Source: UBA4742 sp037138595 (GTDB taxonomy: Bacteria; Actinomycetota; Acidimicrobiia; Acidimicrobiales; Acidimicrobilacustridaceae). Taken from it: 64,000 nt of DNA. The stretch spans positions 1 through 64,000 of the forward strand of contig JBAXIB010000014.1 of the NCBI GenBank assembly GCA_037138595.1, read 5' to 3'. Positions 16,429 through 25,504 of this stretch are shown in pieces (position 1 is the stretch's first letter; every line of letters begins with the position of its first letter). Below the pieces are notes generated by a model. It made no database searches, was not told where the DNA came from, and saw only the letters and a program-made list of their open reading frames with translations. A program made the translations under genes and the position numbers.

Positions 16429-18306
16429 TTACTTGTTTCGAGCACCGGAGGCGCGCTTGGCGGCAGGGCCTTCGAGACCGCGCGCAATATTCGATGCCGA
16501 GTTCAGTAACCCGATGTGAGAAAACGCCTGCGGGAAATTGCCGACCATGCGCCGGTCGGTGACATCCCATTCTTCGGACAACAAGCCGACATCGTTTCGC
16601 AACGACAGCAGCGCTTCGAACCGTTCTCGCGCATCGTCGATGCGCCCAAGCAACACCAAATTGTCGACAAACCAAAAGGTGGTCAAGAAAAACGCTCCCT
16701 CGCCCGGTGGCAACCCATCAACTGACGATCCGTCACCGGTCAATAGGGCATCGTCGGGCGCAACATCAGTTCGATACCTCAACACGAACCCGTCGACCAA
16801 CAAGTCCTGCTCGATCGCCGCGACCGTCGCAATAATGCGCGGATCATCAGCTGGCAAGAAGCCAACGAGCAACAACACCAACAAACTGGCATCCAAATCC
16901 GTCGACCCGAACGACTGCGTAAAGCAACCGCGCACCGGATCAAGTCCCTTTGCGCATACCTCGGCATGGATTGTCGCACGCAATTCACGCCACGGCTCCA
17001 ACTCATCGAAACCGACCGGCGCTTCATCACCGGCTTCCTCGTTCATACGCACCCACCGATCCACCGCGACCCAGGCCATCACTTTCGAGTGCACAAAATG
17101 TCGTCGCGGGCCGCGGACTTCCCAAATACCGTCGTCGGGCTCAGCCCAAACTTTGCGGACGTGCTCAACCAAAAATCGGGCTAGATCCCAGCTGTCGGCC
17201 GAAAAACTCATTTGCACGGCACGAGCGCAATACAACATGTCAAGGGTCTCACCGTAGACATCGAGTTGAAATTGCTCGCTGGCCGCATTGCCAATTCGAA
17301 CCGGCTTCGAACCCTCGTACCCCGGCAGCCAATCGAGCACGCCTTCGGTGAGTCGTCGTTCGCCGATCACCGAATACATAATTTGCAACTCATCAGGGCT
17401 GCCGGCGACGGATCGGCGCAACCACTGACTCCACGCTTCTGCCTCATGGCGATAACCGGCGTCTAACAATGCATGCAGCGTGAAGGTCGCATCCCGTAAC
17501 CAGCAATAGCGATAATCCCAGTTACGAACGCCCCCAATGAACTCTGGCAGCGAAGTCGTCGGCGCCGCGACGATGCCTCCGGTCGGACCGAACGTCAGCG
17601 CCTTCAGAGTCAACAGCGAACGACGACAAGCAGCAGCCCATTCTTCCGGAACCGTGCACGTCCGAATCCAATCTCGCCACCAAGCCATCGCATGTTCAAG
17701 GGCGATATAGGGATCGCCAATCTCGTCGTTCGACGGTGGTGCGTCAAACGATGGAAACCACGTCAAGCTGAACGCGAGCGCTTCGCCAGCGGGAACGTCA
17801 AACGTTGCGACCGTCGCCAATGCCTCGCCGACTACCGGAACCGGCGAACGCAACATGACCGCATCGGCACCACCAACCGCAACGATCCCTCCCGGGACCG
17901 CACGCACCCAAGGAACGATTGAGCCGTAGTCGAAACGCACCCGCAAGTCCATGTGCATCTTCACCACACCGGATCGACATTCGACAATCCGCATGATCGA
18001 CGGAACCGCGTCGCGGATTGGCATGAAGTCGATTACTGCGACAACTCCAGTCGGCGTGGTGAATTCGGTCTCAAGCACCATCGTGTCATCCCGATAGGCA
18101 CGACGAACGCTTGACGTCTCGCCAAACGGCGCGATCTTCCAGCGACCATTCGACTCGTCGCCAAGAAGTGCCGCGAAACATGCCGGCTGATCGAAGCGCG
18201 GCAAACACAACCAGTCGATCGATCCATCCGATCCGACAAGCGCTGCCGTTTCGGTGTCGCCGATCAACCCATACTGCTCAATTGGGAGCGTCACGCCTAC
18301 AAGCAT
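16429..18306 (-). CDS. Glycoside hydrolase family 15 (glucoamylase/trehalase-type)
   Basis: About 625 residues, the usual size of the cytoplasmic GH15 group. The N-terminal beta-sandwich starts LPIEQYGLIGDTETAALVGSDG with IDWLCLPRFDQPACFAALLG. The (alpha/alpha)6 barrel contains GGVRNWDYRYCWLRDATFTL with the WDYR-x-x-WLRD signature, GIWEVRGPRRHFVHSKVMAW, and PGEGAFFLTTFWFVDNLVLL with the catalytic-base glutamate region. Known members hydrolyse trehalose or alpha-1,4-glucans; actinobacterial ones are often trehalases, so trehalose is a reasonable guess. Start at ATG 18306 is tentative; GTG codons at 18294 and 18321 are alternatives. It is divergent from zwf. Confidence 0.9.
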   Translation of the reverse strand: MLVGVTLPIEQYGLIGDTETAALVGSDGSIDWLCLPRFDQPACFAALLGDESNGRWKIAPFGETSSVRRAYRDDTMVLETEFTTPTGVVAVIDFMPIRDAVPSIMRIVECRSGVVKMHMDLRVRFDYGSIVPWVRAVPGGIVAVGGADAVMLRSPVPVVGEALATVATFDVPAGEALAFSLTWFPSFDAPPSNDEIGDPYIALEHAMAWWRDWIRTCTVPEEWAAACRRSLLTLKALTFGPTGGIVAAPTTSLPEFIGGVRNWDYRYCWLRDATFTLHALLDAGYRHEAEAWSQWLRRSVAGSPDELQIMYSVIGERRLTEGVLDWLPGYEGSKPVRIGNAASEQFQLDVYGETLDMLYCARAVQMSFSADSWDLARFLVEHVRKVWAEPDDGIWEVRGPRRHFVHSKVMAWVAVDRWVRMNEEAGDEAPVGFDELEPWRELRATIHAEVCAKGLDPVRGCFTQSFGSTDLDASLLVLLLVGFLPADDPRIIATVAAIEQDLLVDGFVLRYRTDVAPDDALLTGDGSSVDGLPPGEGAFFLTTFWFVDNLVLLGRIDDARERFEALLSLRNDVGLLSEEWDVTDRRMVGNFPQAFSHIGLLNSASNIARGLEGPAAKRASGARNK

Positions 18307-18441
18307 GACCGCACACGACACCTCGAAACCGGTTCTTCAACTCGACACTGGGCGACACCGGGCGACACCAAGAAGCGTCGAACACGTCGCCGTGTATCGG
18401 CACGGGATACCCTCAAAGGCCCACTAACCGATCGAGGATCA

Positions 18442-19851
18442 ATGCCACTCGCAAAACTTCCACACAATCGCCCGCTTTCAGATGCGCTGGTGATGTTGGG
18501 CATCACCGGCGACTTGGCGAAGAAGAAGTTGATCCCCGCGGTGTACCGACTGCACCGACGCGGCATCTTGAATGTCCCGGTAGTAGGCCTGGCGTTGCCC
18601 GACTGGACCCAAGAAGACCTCGCCCAACACATCAAGAAATCGCTGCTGGAAGCGGGAGAAGATTTCGACCAAAAAAACTTCGACGCGCTGGTCTCGAACA
18701 TGACCTATGTGTCAGGTGATTACGGCGAAATTGCCACCTTCGAACGGTTGAAAGCTGCACTCGGTCCTGTCGAGCATCCGGTCTTTCACATGGCGATTCC
18801 GCCGTCGCTGTTTGGACAGGTCGCCGGCAGCCTCGCAGCAGTTGGCCTCAACCAAGGCGCTCGACTGATCGTCGAAAAGCCCTTCGGTCGCGACCTCAAG
18901 TCAGCCCAAGAACTCAATGCTTCGATCGAGGAACACTTTCCGGAATCGGCCGTGTTTCGGATCGACCATTTTCTTGGAAAAGAAGCGATGCGAAGCCTGC
19001 TCATCGTGCGATTCGCGAACGCCATCCTTGAACCGCTGTGGCATCGCACCTATGTCTCGAGTGTTCAGATCACCATGGCCGAAGCCTTCGGGGTCGAAGA
19101 CCGCGGCGGTTTCTACGACTCGGTCGGAACCCTGCGCGATGTCATGCAGAACCACCTACTGCAGATGGTCGCGTTATTCGCCATGGAACAACCGGTGAAC
19201 GAACACTCAAAAGCGCTTCGAGACGAAAAGACCAAATTGCTCCAAGCGGCACGAACAGTCGAACCGAACAACTTCGTACGCGGTCAATACAACGGCTATC
19301 TCGACGTCGCTGGAGTCGCACCCAACAGCGACACCGAGACTTACGGCGCGCTGCGACTCGACTTCGACTCACCCCGCTGGGCAGGAGTGCCGTTCTTTTT
19401 GCGAGCCGGCAAAGCCCTCGCAGAAACGGTGACCGAAATGACCATCGTGTTCGCACCTGCACCCCGCCCGCTTTGGATCCCCGAAGGGAGCCCGCAACAC
19501 CCCAATCGAATTCGAATCGAAGTCAAACCAAACAACTTCACGGCGCTCACCTGGCTGCAGAAAGCCCCAGGTGAGGCAATGATCCCCGAATCGATCACCC
19601 TGGCACCTGACCTCGCCGCCCGGGGTGACTTCGGACCTGAGCCCTACGAATTGCTGTTAGAAGAAGCAATGGACGGCGATCCGACGTTGTTCGCCCGACA
19701 AGACTCAATCGAAGAGTCATGGCGAATCGTTGAACAAATCCTGACCGACTTTCCGCCCGTGAGCCGTTACGAACGCGGAACGTGGGGGCCACAAGAGGCG
19801 AACAAACTCATCGAAGGCGTCTGCCAGTGGCCCGAAGAGCCGCCAGCGTGA
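18442..19851 (+). CDS. zwf: Glucose-6-phosphate dehydrogenase
   Basis: This 469-residue enzyme makes 6-phosphogluconolactone and NAD(P)H, the entry to the oxidative pentose phosphate pathway. The N-terminal Rossmann motif is ALVMLGITGDLAKKKLIPAV. IVEKPFGRDLKSAQ and the active-site FRIDHFLGKEAMRSL carry the catalytic His and substrate-binding Lys. GFYDSVGTLRDVMQNHLLQM and RAGKALAETVTEM follow in the C-terminal domain. The length is near the usual range. GATCGAGG precedes the ATG. It is followed 14 bases later by a histidine phosphatase, probably co-transcribed. No gnd, pgl or opcA lies nearby. Confidence 0.96.
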   Translation: MPLAKLPHNRPLSDALVMLGITGDLAKKKLIPAVYRLHRRGILNVPVVGLALPDWTQEDLAQHIKKSLLEAGEDFDQKNFDALVSNMTYVSGDYGEIATFERLKAALGPVEHPVFHMAIPPSLFGQVAGSLAAVGLNQGARLIVEKPFGRDLKSAQELNASIEEHFPESAVFRIDHFLGKEAMRSLLIVRFANAILEPLWHRTYVSSVQITMAEAFGVEDRGGFYDSVGTLRDVMQNHLLQMVALFAMEQPVNEHSKALRDEKTKLLQAARTVEPNNFVRGQYNGYLDVAGVAPNSDTETYGALRLDFDSPRWAGVPFFLRAGKALAETVTEMTIVFAPAPRPLWIPEGSPQHPNRIRIEVKPNNFTALTWLQKAPGEAMIPESITLAPDLAARGDFGPEPYELLLEEAMDGDPTLFARQDSIEESWRIVEQILTDFPPVSRYERGTWGPQEANKLIEGVCQWPEEPPA

Positions 19852-19865
19852 CGCACTAAATCGCG

Positions 19866-20459
19866 ATGACTGCCTCCGACGCTCCACGCACCACTCACGA
19901 ACTTTGGGTTGTGCGCCACGGCGAGACCGAGTGGAGCAAGAGCGGTCGCCACACCGGTCGCACTGACCTTGCCCTTAGCGAACACGGACGCGAACAGGCC
20001 AAAGACGTCGGTGCACTTTTAGCTCAACGCCGATTCGCTCACGTGTTCGTCAGTCCGCTCAGCCGCGCGCGAGAAACCTGCACGCTCGCCGGCTACGACG
20101 ACCAAGCCGAACTAGACGGCGACCTCCGAGAATGGGATTACGGCGACTACGAAGGTCTTACCAGCGCCGAGATCCAAACCACGGTCACCGACTGGACGGT
20201 GTGGGACCGACCCTGTCCCCAGGGTGAGTCCATCGAAGAAGTCTCGACCCGCGCCGATCGCGTCATCCACCGCGCCCGAGAAGCGTCAGGAGACGTCATG
20301 GTGTTTGCCCACGGCCATCTGCTGCGAGTACTCATCGCCCGCTGGTGCCAACTTGACCCGACGGTCGGCAAACGTTTCGCGCTCGATACCGCCACCGTCA
20401 GCGTGCTCGGCTGGGAACATAACTACCCGGTCATCAAACGGTTCAATGTCCGATCCTGA
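19866..20459 (+). CDS. Histidine phosphatase family protein
   Basis: This 197-residue protein has the branch-1 phosphoglycerate-mutase-like motif VVRHGETEWSKSGRHTGRTD with the phosphorylated His. SPLSRARETC supplies an active-site Arg, LREWDYGDYEGLTSAEI the general acid/base Glu, and VMVFAHGHLLRVLIARW the second His. Such enzymes act as phosphatases on small sugar phosphates or cofactors more often than as mutases. Its position 14 bases after zwf hints at a sugar-phosphate substrate, but this is only contextual. Confidence 0.88.
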   Translation: MTASDAPRTTHELWVVRHGETEWSKSGRHTGRTDLALSEHGREQAKDVGALLAQRRFAHVFVSPLSRARETCTLAGYDDQAELDGDLREWDYGDYEGLTSAEIQTTVTDWTVWDRPCPQGESIEEVSTRADRVIHRAREASGDVMVFAHGHLLRVLIARWCQLDPTVGKRFALDTATVSVLGWEHNYPVIKRFNVRS

Positions 20460-20509
20460 TCGATGACTCGACAATTGATTGGTTTAGCCGCTGATCGTTT
20501 CAACCGCCG

Positions 20510-21367
20510 TCACGGGAAATAGGGCGCCAGCCCGTCGACAACTTGAGCTCGAAATCGATCAATGGCGGCAGTGACAAACACCACCGGATCGATCTCGGAG
20601 TTATGAATCAATGGCGTCAGATCCATCGCGAACGTGACCTGTTCAGCGGCATCGACAGAACGCGGATCGAACAACGTCGCATTGGCGCGACGCCGACCTT
20701 CCTCGGCGAGGTCGTAGCGTTTTCCACCTGCGAGTTGACTCGCAAATACCCCGACGAGTCGCGCCGCGAGATCCTGATCGCCCGACACATCGAGCAAAAC
20801 CTTTTCGTTATCGGTGAGCCAATCCAGTCCGCGCCAACCTTCAATTCCGACAAGTCGCCATGGACGGTCTGGCGGATCCAACGCCCGCACCGCCCGCACC
20901 GTGGCAGCCACCACCGCCAGGTGCGTGTCGTGTTTGTCAGCGAGATTGTGGGTATAGACGTTGACCGGTCGCGTCGCGTCAAGGATTTCGGTCAATTGGT
21001 CAACCAATGTGGAGTGACCGTCACCACGGAGAGACGCACTCGCAAATCCCAATTGCAACGCTGCGCTATAGGACCCAATCGTTGCCGCCTCACGTTGTTC
21101 GCGGCAACGTTCCGCGATCATTTGCTCGTCAGTCCAATCGGCGTAATCGCCGGTCCGAGCGCTGCCCGAACCATCCGAACACGTGACCCCAGTGAACCAA
21201 CGATGCGGATCAGCCAAACACGCGGCAATAGGCGCGAGGGCCAGCAGTTCAAGGTCATCTTGATGGGCCACAATCGCCAAGTCGGTGGTTCGCGCCATCG
21301 CAACATCGAGACTTTCCCCATCGGGAACAAAAAGATCGCTATGCGACCGGCCATCTCGAAACGACAT
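20510..21367 (-). CDS. PIG-L family N-deacetylase-like protein
   Basis: This 285-residue protein shows the LmbE/PIG-L fold: DLAIVAHQDDLELLALAPIA is the metal-binding strand (usually AHPDDE; here HQDDLE). VYTHNLADKHDTHLAVVAAT carries the H-D-H ligand region. The family removes acetyl groups from GlcNAc-linked substrates such as GlcNAc-inositol (mycothiol pathway) or GlcNAc-PI. The Pro-to-Gln change and the extended loops (DGSGSARTGDYADWTDEQ) set it apart from MshB-type enzymes, so I do not name the substrate. Start at ATG 21367; ATG 21298, directly before the first strand, is a possible shorter start. Confidence 0.75.
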   Translation of the reverse strand: MSFRDGRSHSDLFVPDGESLDVAMARTTDLAIVAHQDDLELLALAPIAACLADPHRWFTGVTCSDGSGSARTGDYADWTDEQMIAERCREQREAATIGSYSAALQLGFASASLRGDGHSTLVDQLTEILDATRPVNVYTHNLADKHDTHLAVVAATVRAVRALDPPDRPWRLVGIEGWRGLDWLTDNEKVLLDVSGDQDLAARLVGVFASQLAGGKRYDLAEEGRRRANATLFDPRSVDAAEQVTFAMDLTPLIHNSEIDPVVFVTAAIDRFRAQVVDGLAPYFP

Positions 21368-21389
21368 GGCCGAAACACTACGTCGCCCC

Positions 21390-23219
21390 CTACGAATACA
21401 TCGCCTCGATCTCGGCGCTGAACTGGGCGAGAATACCGCGTCGCTTCAACTTCGACGTCGGAGTCAACAAATCAGTATCGGGCATCCACTCTTGACCCAA
21501 CACCGTGACTCGCTTCACCCGTTCGGCGTTGTTGAACTGTTCCATCACCGTGATCAACCCCGACTCGATTTCGGCGACGACGTCGGCATTGGTGGCCAGA
21601 TCCTCGAGCGACGAAAACTCGATGCGCTGCGCGGTCGCCCACGCGGGAGCGAACTCGGGATCAAGCACAACTAGCGCGGATACAAACGGTCGATCATCGC
21701 CAATCGCCATGGCTTGGCCAACCAATGGGATCGCCTTCAAGGATGCTTCAAGATTGGCGGGGCTGATGTTCTTTCCCCCCGCGGTGATGATCAACTCCTT
21801 CTTTCGATCGACGATTCGCACATAGCCATCGCTGTCGATCTCGCCGATGTCACCCGAATGCAACCATCCATCGGCATCAAGCGCCTCGGCGGTTTTCTCA
21901 GGATCGGCCAGATAGCCACCAAAGACGTTTCCACCACGACAGAGCACTTCGCCGTCATCGGCAAGTTTCACCTCGCACCCAGGAATCGCCCGACCCACCG
22001 TGCCCGGCTTGATCTGCCAGGGTTCCCAAGTCATCGGACCGGAGTTTTCCGACATGCCATAAATCTCGGACAACGGGACGCCGATGGCTTGAAACCACCG
22101 GATCAGACCGGCCGGAATTGGCGCCGCGCCCGAGATCGCTATTTCGCACTGATCGAGGCCCATCATGTCGCGAATCGAGTGAAAACCCGACTCGTCAAGG
22201 AACTCCCAGGTCGCCAACTGCTCATCGGTCGCTTGATCCCACGCCATCGCTTCACGAATCGGGTCCGACGCTTCAACCGCGGACTCAAACAACGCCTTCC
22301 GTTCTGGGTCCGCAGCGAGCGCCGCGACAACCCCACCGTGAATCTTTTCCCAGACCCGAGGAACGCCAAAAAACAAGTTGGGCCGAACCGCTCGGAGATA
22401 GGTCGAAATCTCTCCAGGAACGGGACACGTCGTGATCTCATAACCCAAGAAAACTTGCTGATAATGACTCGTCATGCGCTCAGCGATGTGCGCCATTGGT
22501 AGATACGAAACCAAACGCTTGCCGGCGTAGGACTCGAAGTTGATGCAGCGAACCAAACTCGCGACCGTCCACGCGATGTTGCGATGGGTAATCGTCACCG
22601 CTTTGGGCGGACCGGTTGTTCCCGACGTATAGATGAGCGTCGCCAAGTCATCGGGGCGACAATCATCGACAATCGCCTCAAGATCGACTGGCGCATAATC
22701 CAAGATCGCGCGACCGGCGATCACGTGGTTGGACGAACCGACTCCGGTATCGCTGGTCAATGCCAAACAGACAAGGGCTCGCAGCGACGAAAGGTCGTCG
22801 CGAACGGCGAGGAACCGATCGAGGAAATCAGGCCCTTCGACGATGGCCACCGAGGCACCACAGTGGTCAACCAAGTAGCGAACTTGATCAGACGATGACG
22901 AGTTATAGATCGATACCGAGGCCGCGCCACAAAAGGTCGCGGCAACATCGAGTACATGGAAATCGGGCATGTTGCGCAGCATCAACACGATGCGATCGCC
23001 CGAACCCACCCCTTGGGCTTTCAGTCCGCCAACTGCCCGCGCTACTCGATCGGCGTACTCGCGCCACGTCCACTCGGCCCACGAGTCGTCGTCACGTTTC
23101 CATCGAAGCGCAATTGCATCGCCTCGGTCAGAAACAATCTTCAGAAATGCTTTCGGAAGGGTCTGGCCTTCGCATTCCCGCATCAACTCTTCGCTCGTAA
23201 CGCTACTTACGCCTGCCAT
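21390..23219 (-). CDS. Long-chain acyl-CoA synthetase (AMP-forming)
   Basis: About 609 residues of the ANL superfamily, activating fatty acids with ATP and CoA. Motifs are LIYTSGTTGPPKAVTITHRN (P-loop), AISGAAPIPAGLIRWF, LSEIYGMSENSGPMTWEPWQ, GWLHSGDIGEIDSDGYVRIV and DRKKELIITAGGKNISPANL with the hinge Lys. Length and the ENSG/TWEPW region match the FAA1/FadD15-like long-chain group. ATG 23219 has GGAGG 7 bases upstream; the open frame extends to 23303 without a better start. It is divergent from a thiolase gene, with a 19-base palindrome in between, consistent with shared lipid-responsive control. Confidence 0.92.
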   Translation of the reverse strand: MAGVSSVTSEELMRECEGQTLPKAFLKIVSDRGDAIALRWKRDDDSWAEWTWREYADRVARAVGGLKAQGVGSGDRIVLMLRNMPDFHVLDVAATFCGAASVSIYNSSSSDQVRYLVDHCGASVAIVEGPDFLDRFLAVRDDLSSLRALVCLALTSDTGVGSSNHVIAGRAILDYAPVDLEAIVDDCRPDDLATLIYTSGTTGPPKAVTITHRNIAWTVASLVRCINFESYAGKRLVSYLPMAHIAERMTSHYQQVFLGYEITTCPVPGEISTYLRAVRPNLFFGVPRVWEKIHGGVVAALAADPERKALFESAVEASDPIREAMAWDQATDEQLATWEFLDESGFHSIRDMMGLDQCEIAISGAAPIPAGLIRWFQAIGVPLSEIYGMSENSGPMTWEPWQIKPGTVGRAIPGCEVKLADDGEVLCRGGNVFGGYLADPEKTAEALDADGWLHSGDIGEIDSDGYVRIVDRKKELIITAGGKNISPANLEASLKAIPLVGQAMAIGDDRPFVSALVVLDPEFAPAWATAQRIEFSSLEDLATNADVVAEIESGLITVMEQFNNAERVKRVTVLGQEWMPDTDLLTPTSKLKRRGILAQFSAEIEAMYS

Positions 23220-23385
23220 CGGGACCTCCGCCCTACTTGACGCCCAATCGAGCGCCGATCCAATCACTCTTCGCACTATTCCCCGAAGTTGTACACGATC
23301 CACCCAGACAACCGGCTACCGACATCGATCGAATCGGTCAGATTGACCGCATCGCCGCTAACCGGCAACACTCAGACGAACCAAA

Positions 23386-23404
23386 CTTGGTCCCTGGGTC
23401 CAAG
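23386..23404. promoter_or_regulatory. 19-base near-perfect palindrome, candidate operator
   Basis: CTTGG-T-CCC-T-GGG-T-CCAAG is symmetric except for two T/T positions and its centre. It lies 167 bases upstream of the acyl-CoA ligase start and 99 bases before the thiolase start. Such symmetry between two fatty-acid genes fits a TetR/FadR-like repressor site. An RNA hairpin is the alternative, but there is no T tract. Confidence 0.5.
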
Positions 23405-23502
23405 CACAGGGGAACAGTAAACGGATGTAATTCGCAACCTTTGCTGCAGTTCCGGGCACTCTGGCTCGAGAGCAATCGCAGCACTACGAGAGGAACCATC
23501 AC

Positions 23503-24699
23503 ATGGCCACCGCAGTCATCGTCGACGCCGTCCGGACCGCCGGAGGAAAACGCAACGGGAAACTCTCCGGCTGGCATCCAGTCGATCTCGCAGCCGAGAC
23601 GCTCAAAGCACTCGTTGAACGCAACGACCTTGACCCCGCGCTCGTTGACGACGTCATCATGGGCTGTGTGATGCAGGTCGGTGCCCAGTCGCTCAACATT
23701 GGCCGCAATGCGGTACTCGCAGCTGGGTTCCCCGAATCAGTCCCGTCGACCACCGTCGACCGGCAGTGTGGCTCATCGCAGCAATCGGCTGCGTTTGCGG
23801 CCCAAGGAGTTATCGCTGGCGCATACGACATCGTGATTGCCGCCGGCATCGAAGTGATGAGTGTTGTTCCGATGGGCGCCTCCGCAATGGTCAAAGACGT
23901 CGGGTTCCCATTCGGCGACATCATGGGCATGCGCTATGCCGATGTTGGTGGCCTCGTCCCGCAAGGCATCTCAGCCGAATTGATCGCCGAGAAGTGGGGC
24001 ATCTCGCGCGAAGAACTCGATGCGTTCGGCGCACTGAGCCAACAGCGGGCCGAACAAGCCACTGCTGAAGGTCGCTTCGACAACGAAATCATTCCAGTCA
24101 AGGTCAAAGCCCGCGACAAAGAGACCGGCGAATTGATCGAGACCAACGAAATGCACACCGTTGACGAAGGCATTCGCTCTGGCACAACCATCGAAACCCT
24201 CGCCAACTTGAAGCCCGCGTTCAAAGAAGACGGACGGGTTACCGCCGGCAACTCATCGCAGATCTGCGATGGTGCATCAGCGGTGCTGATCATGAGCGAA
24301 GAAAAAGCCAAAGCGCTTGGGCTAACGCCACGAGCCCGTTTCCACACCTTCGCCCTCGCTGGCGTCGACCCGGTCACCATGCTTACCGGACCCATCCCGT
24401 CCACGATCAAGGCCCTCGAAAAGTCGGGCCTGTCCATGGGCGACATCGACCTCACCGAAATCAACGAAGCATTCGCTTCCGTCGTGTTGTCCTGGGAAAA
24501 GGAACTGCACCCCGACATGTCCAAGGTCAATGTCAACGGCGGCGCCATCGCCCTCGGACATCCGCTTGGATCATCAGGCACCAAGCTCATGGCAACCCTG
24601 CTCAACGAACTCGAGCGCACCGGCGGCCGCTACGGCCTGCAAACGATGTGTGAAGGTGGCGGCATGGCCAACGCCACCATCATCGAGCGCCTGGGCTAA
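23503..24699 (+). CDS. Thiolase family protein (acetyl-CoA C-acyltransferase)
   Basis: This 398-residue type-I/II thiolase is used in beta-oxidation or acetoacetyl-CoA metabolism. The nucleophilic Cys lies in VDRQCGSSQQSAAFAAQGV (residue about 88). The C-terminal catalytic His is in VNVNGGAIALGHPLGSSGTK, and the last Cys is in LQTMCEGGGMANATIIERLG. NEAFASVVLSWEKEL is also standard. GAGAGGAA precedes the ATG. It is divergent from the acyl-CoA ligase and followed closely by a small membrane protein starting 10 bases after the stop. Confidence 0.94.
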   Translation: MATAVIVDAVRTAGGKRNGKLSGWHPVDLAAETLKALVERNDLDPALVDDVIMGCVMQVGAQSLNIGRNAVLAAGFPESVPSTTVDRQCGSSQQSAAFAAQGVIAGAYDIVIAAGIEVMSVVPMGASAMVKDVGFPFGDIMGMRYADVGGLVPQGISAELIAEKWGISREELDAFGALSQQRAEQATAEGRFDNEIIPVKVKARDKETGELIETNEMHTVDEGIRSGTTIETLANLKPAFKEDGRVTAGNSSQICDGASAVLIMSEEKAKALGLTPRARFHTFALAGVDPVTMLTGPIPSTIKALEKSGLSMGDIDLTEINEAFASVVLSWEKELHPDMSKVNVNGGAIALGHPLGSSGTKLMATLLNELERTGGRYGLQTMCEGGGMANATIIERLG

Positions 24700-24709
24700 T
24701 CGCCACGGC

Positions 24710-25042
24710 GTGATCACCTCTGTAGTCAAGCATCCCGTCGTCCTGGCGGTAACCGCGGCATTGACTGTGGCCGGTCTCATCACGCACAACAACATCATCG
24801 CGGTATTGATCGCTGCCACCGCGACCTACCTCATGTTGAGAATCGGAGTTCTGCTCCTGGGTGGCTTAGCGCGCCCAGTCCCAGAACCTCTCCCCGCAGG
24901 CGAATTGCGAAAAGTTCGACTGCTCTACCGATGCTCGATATGTGGAACCGAAGTACGCATGACTTCGGCGCCTGATGAAGAGCCCGAACCGCCGCGCCAC
25001 TGTCTCGAAGACATGGACCTCATCGCACCAACGATGGAGTAG
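24710..25042 (+). CDS. Small membrane protein with C-terminal zinc-ribbon-like motif
   Basis: A 110-residue protein from GTG 24710, ten bases after the thiolase stop. Two hydrophobic segments (VVLAVTAALTVAGLITHNNI, then IAVLIAATATYLMLRIGVLL) are followed by a cytoplasmic tail holding LLYRCSICGTEVRM and PPRHCLEDMDLI. The C-x2-C plus H-C pattern could bind zinc. The frame is open further upstream inside the thiolase gene, but that part is low-complexity and out of register with any expected domain. I do not recognise a named family; the role is unknown. Confidence 0.65.
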   Translation: MITSVVKHPVVLAVTAALTVAGLITHNNIIAVLIAATATYLMLRIGVLLLGGLARPVPEPLPAGELRKVRLLYRCSICGTEVRMTSAPDEEPEPPRHCLEDMDLIAPTME

Positions 25043-25095
25043 CGGCGAACGGGAAATCGCGTCGCGAACGAGTTTTTTACACGAATTGTGCGTCG

Positions 25096-25437
25096 TTAGT
25101 GGTACTGGGTGGCCGCGATGATCCCGACCAAAATCAACAACAGACCAACGAGCACCCACCAGTTCGACACCGAACCGGGCAGCAACATCACGTAGTTGAG
25201 GATGATCACCAAGATGCCCAGACCCCAGGGAACGAACATCGTGGCTGGCCACCACACCGGACTCACCTTTTGGTGTGACGGGACAGGCGGCGTATAGCGA
25301 CTCGATGGTGGAGGGCCCGAACGCTTCGCGCCCTTCGCGCCCTTCGAGCCTTTTGCTCCGCCAGCACTGCCCTTAGGCGTGACCCGGCCAGAGCTTTCGG
25401 GGGTTCGTTTTTGGGGTTCGGTTGCGTCGTCGGTCAC
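25096..25437 (-). CDS. crgA: Cell division protein CrgA
   Basis: A 113-residue protein from GTG 25437. It has a basic, low-complexity N-terminus (repeated KGxKG units), then SPVWWPATMFVPWGLGILVI, then LNYVMLLPGSVSNWWVLVGL and a second helix ending IIAATQYH. This is the CrgA signature of two transmembrane helices and the conserved SPxWW and ATQY. CrgA helps recruit PBPs and FtsQ/CwsA to the septum and tempers FtsZ-ring activity in actinobacteria. Its position beside the pknB-pbpA-rodA locus matches mycobacteria and streptomycetes. Start choice is limited; no ATG lies before the core. Confidence 0.92.
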   Translation of the reverse strand: MTDDATEPQKRTPESSGRVTPKGSAGGAKGSKGAKGAKRSGPPPSSRYTPPVPSHQKVSPVWWPATMFVPWGLGILVIILNYVMLLPGSVSNWWVLVGLLLILVGIIAATQYH

Positions 25438-25504
25438 GGTCGAGAATCTAGCCCGACAATCCCATGTGGGCTGAACCCCGCGGGGCCGGTAGCGTGGCGA
25501 CTCC

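Noticed and set aside
16538..17257. 239-codon + strand open frame
   Set aside because: Antisense to the GH15 gene, low-complexity Ser/Thr/Asn composition.
18354..18373. GGGCGACACC tandem repeat upstream of zwf
   Set aside because: Two 10-base copies in a promoter region, but no symmetry or known box; too weak to call regulatory.
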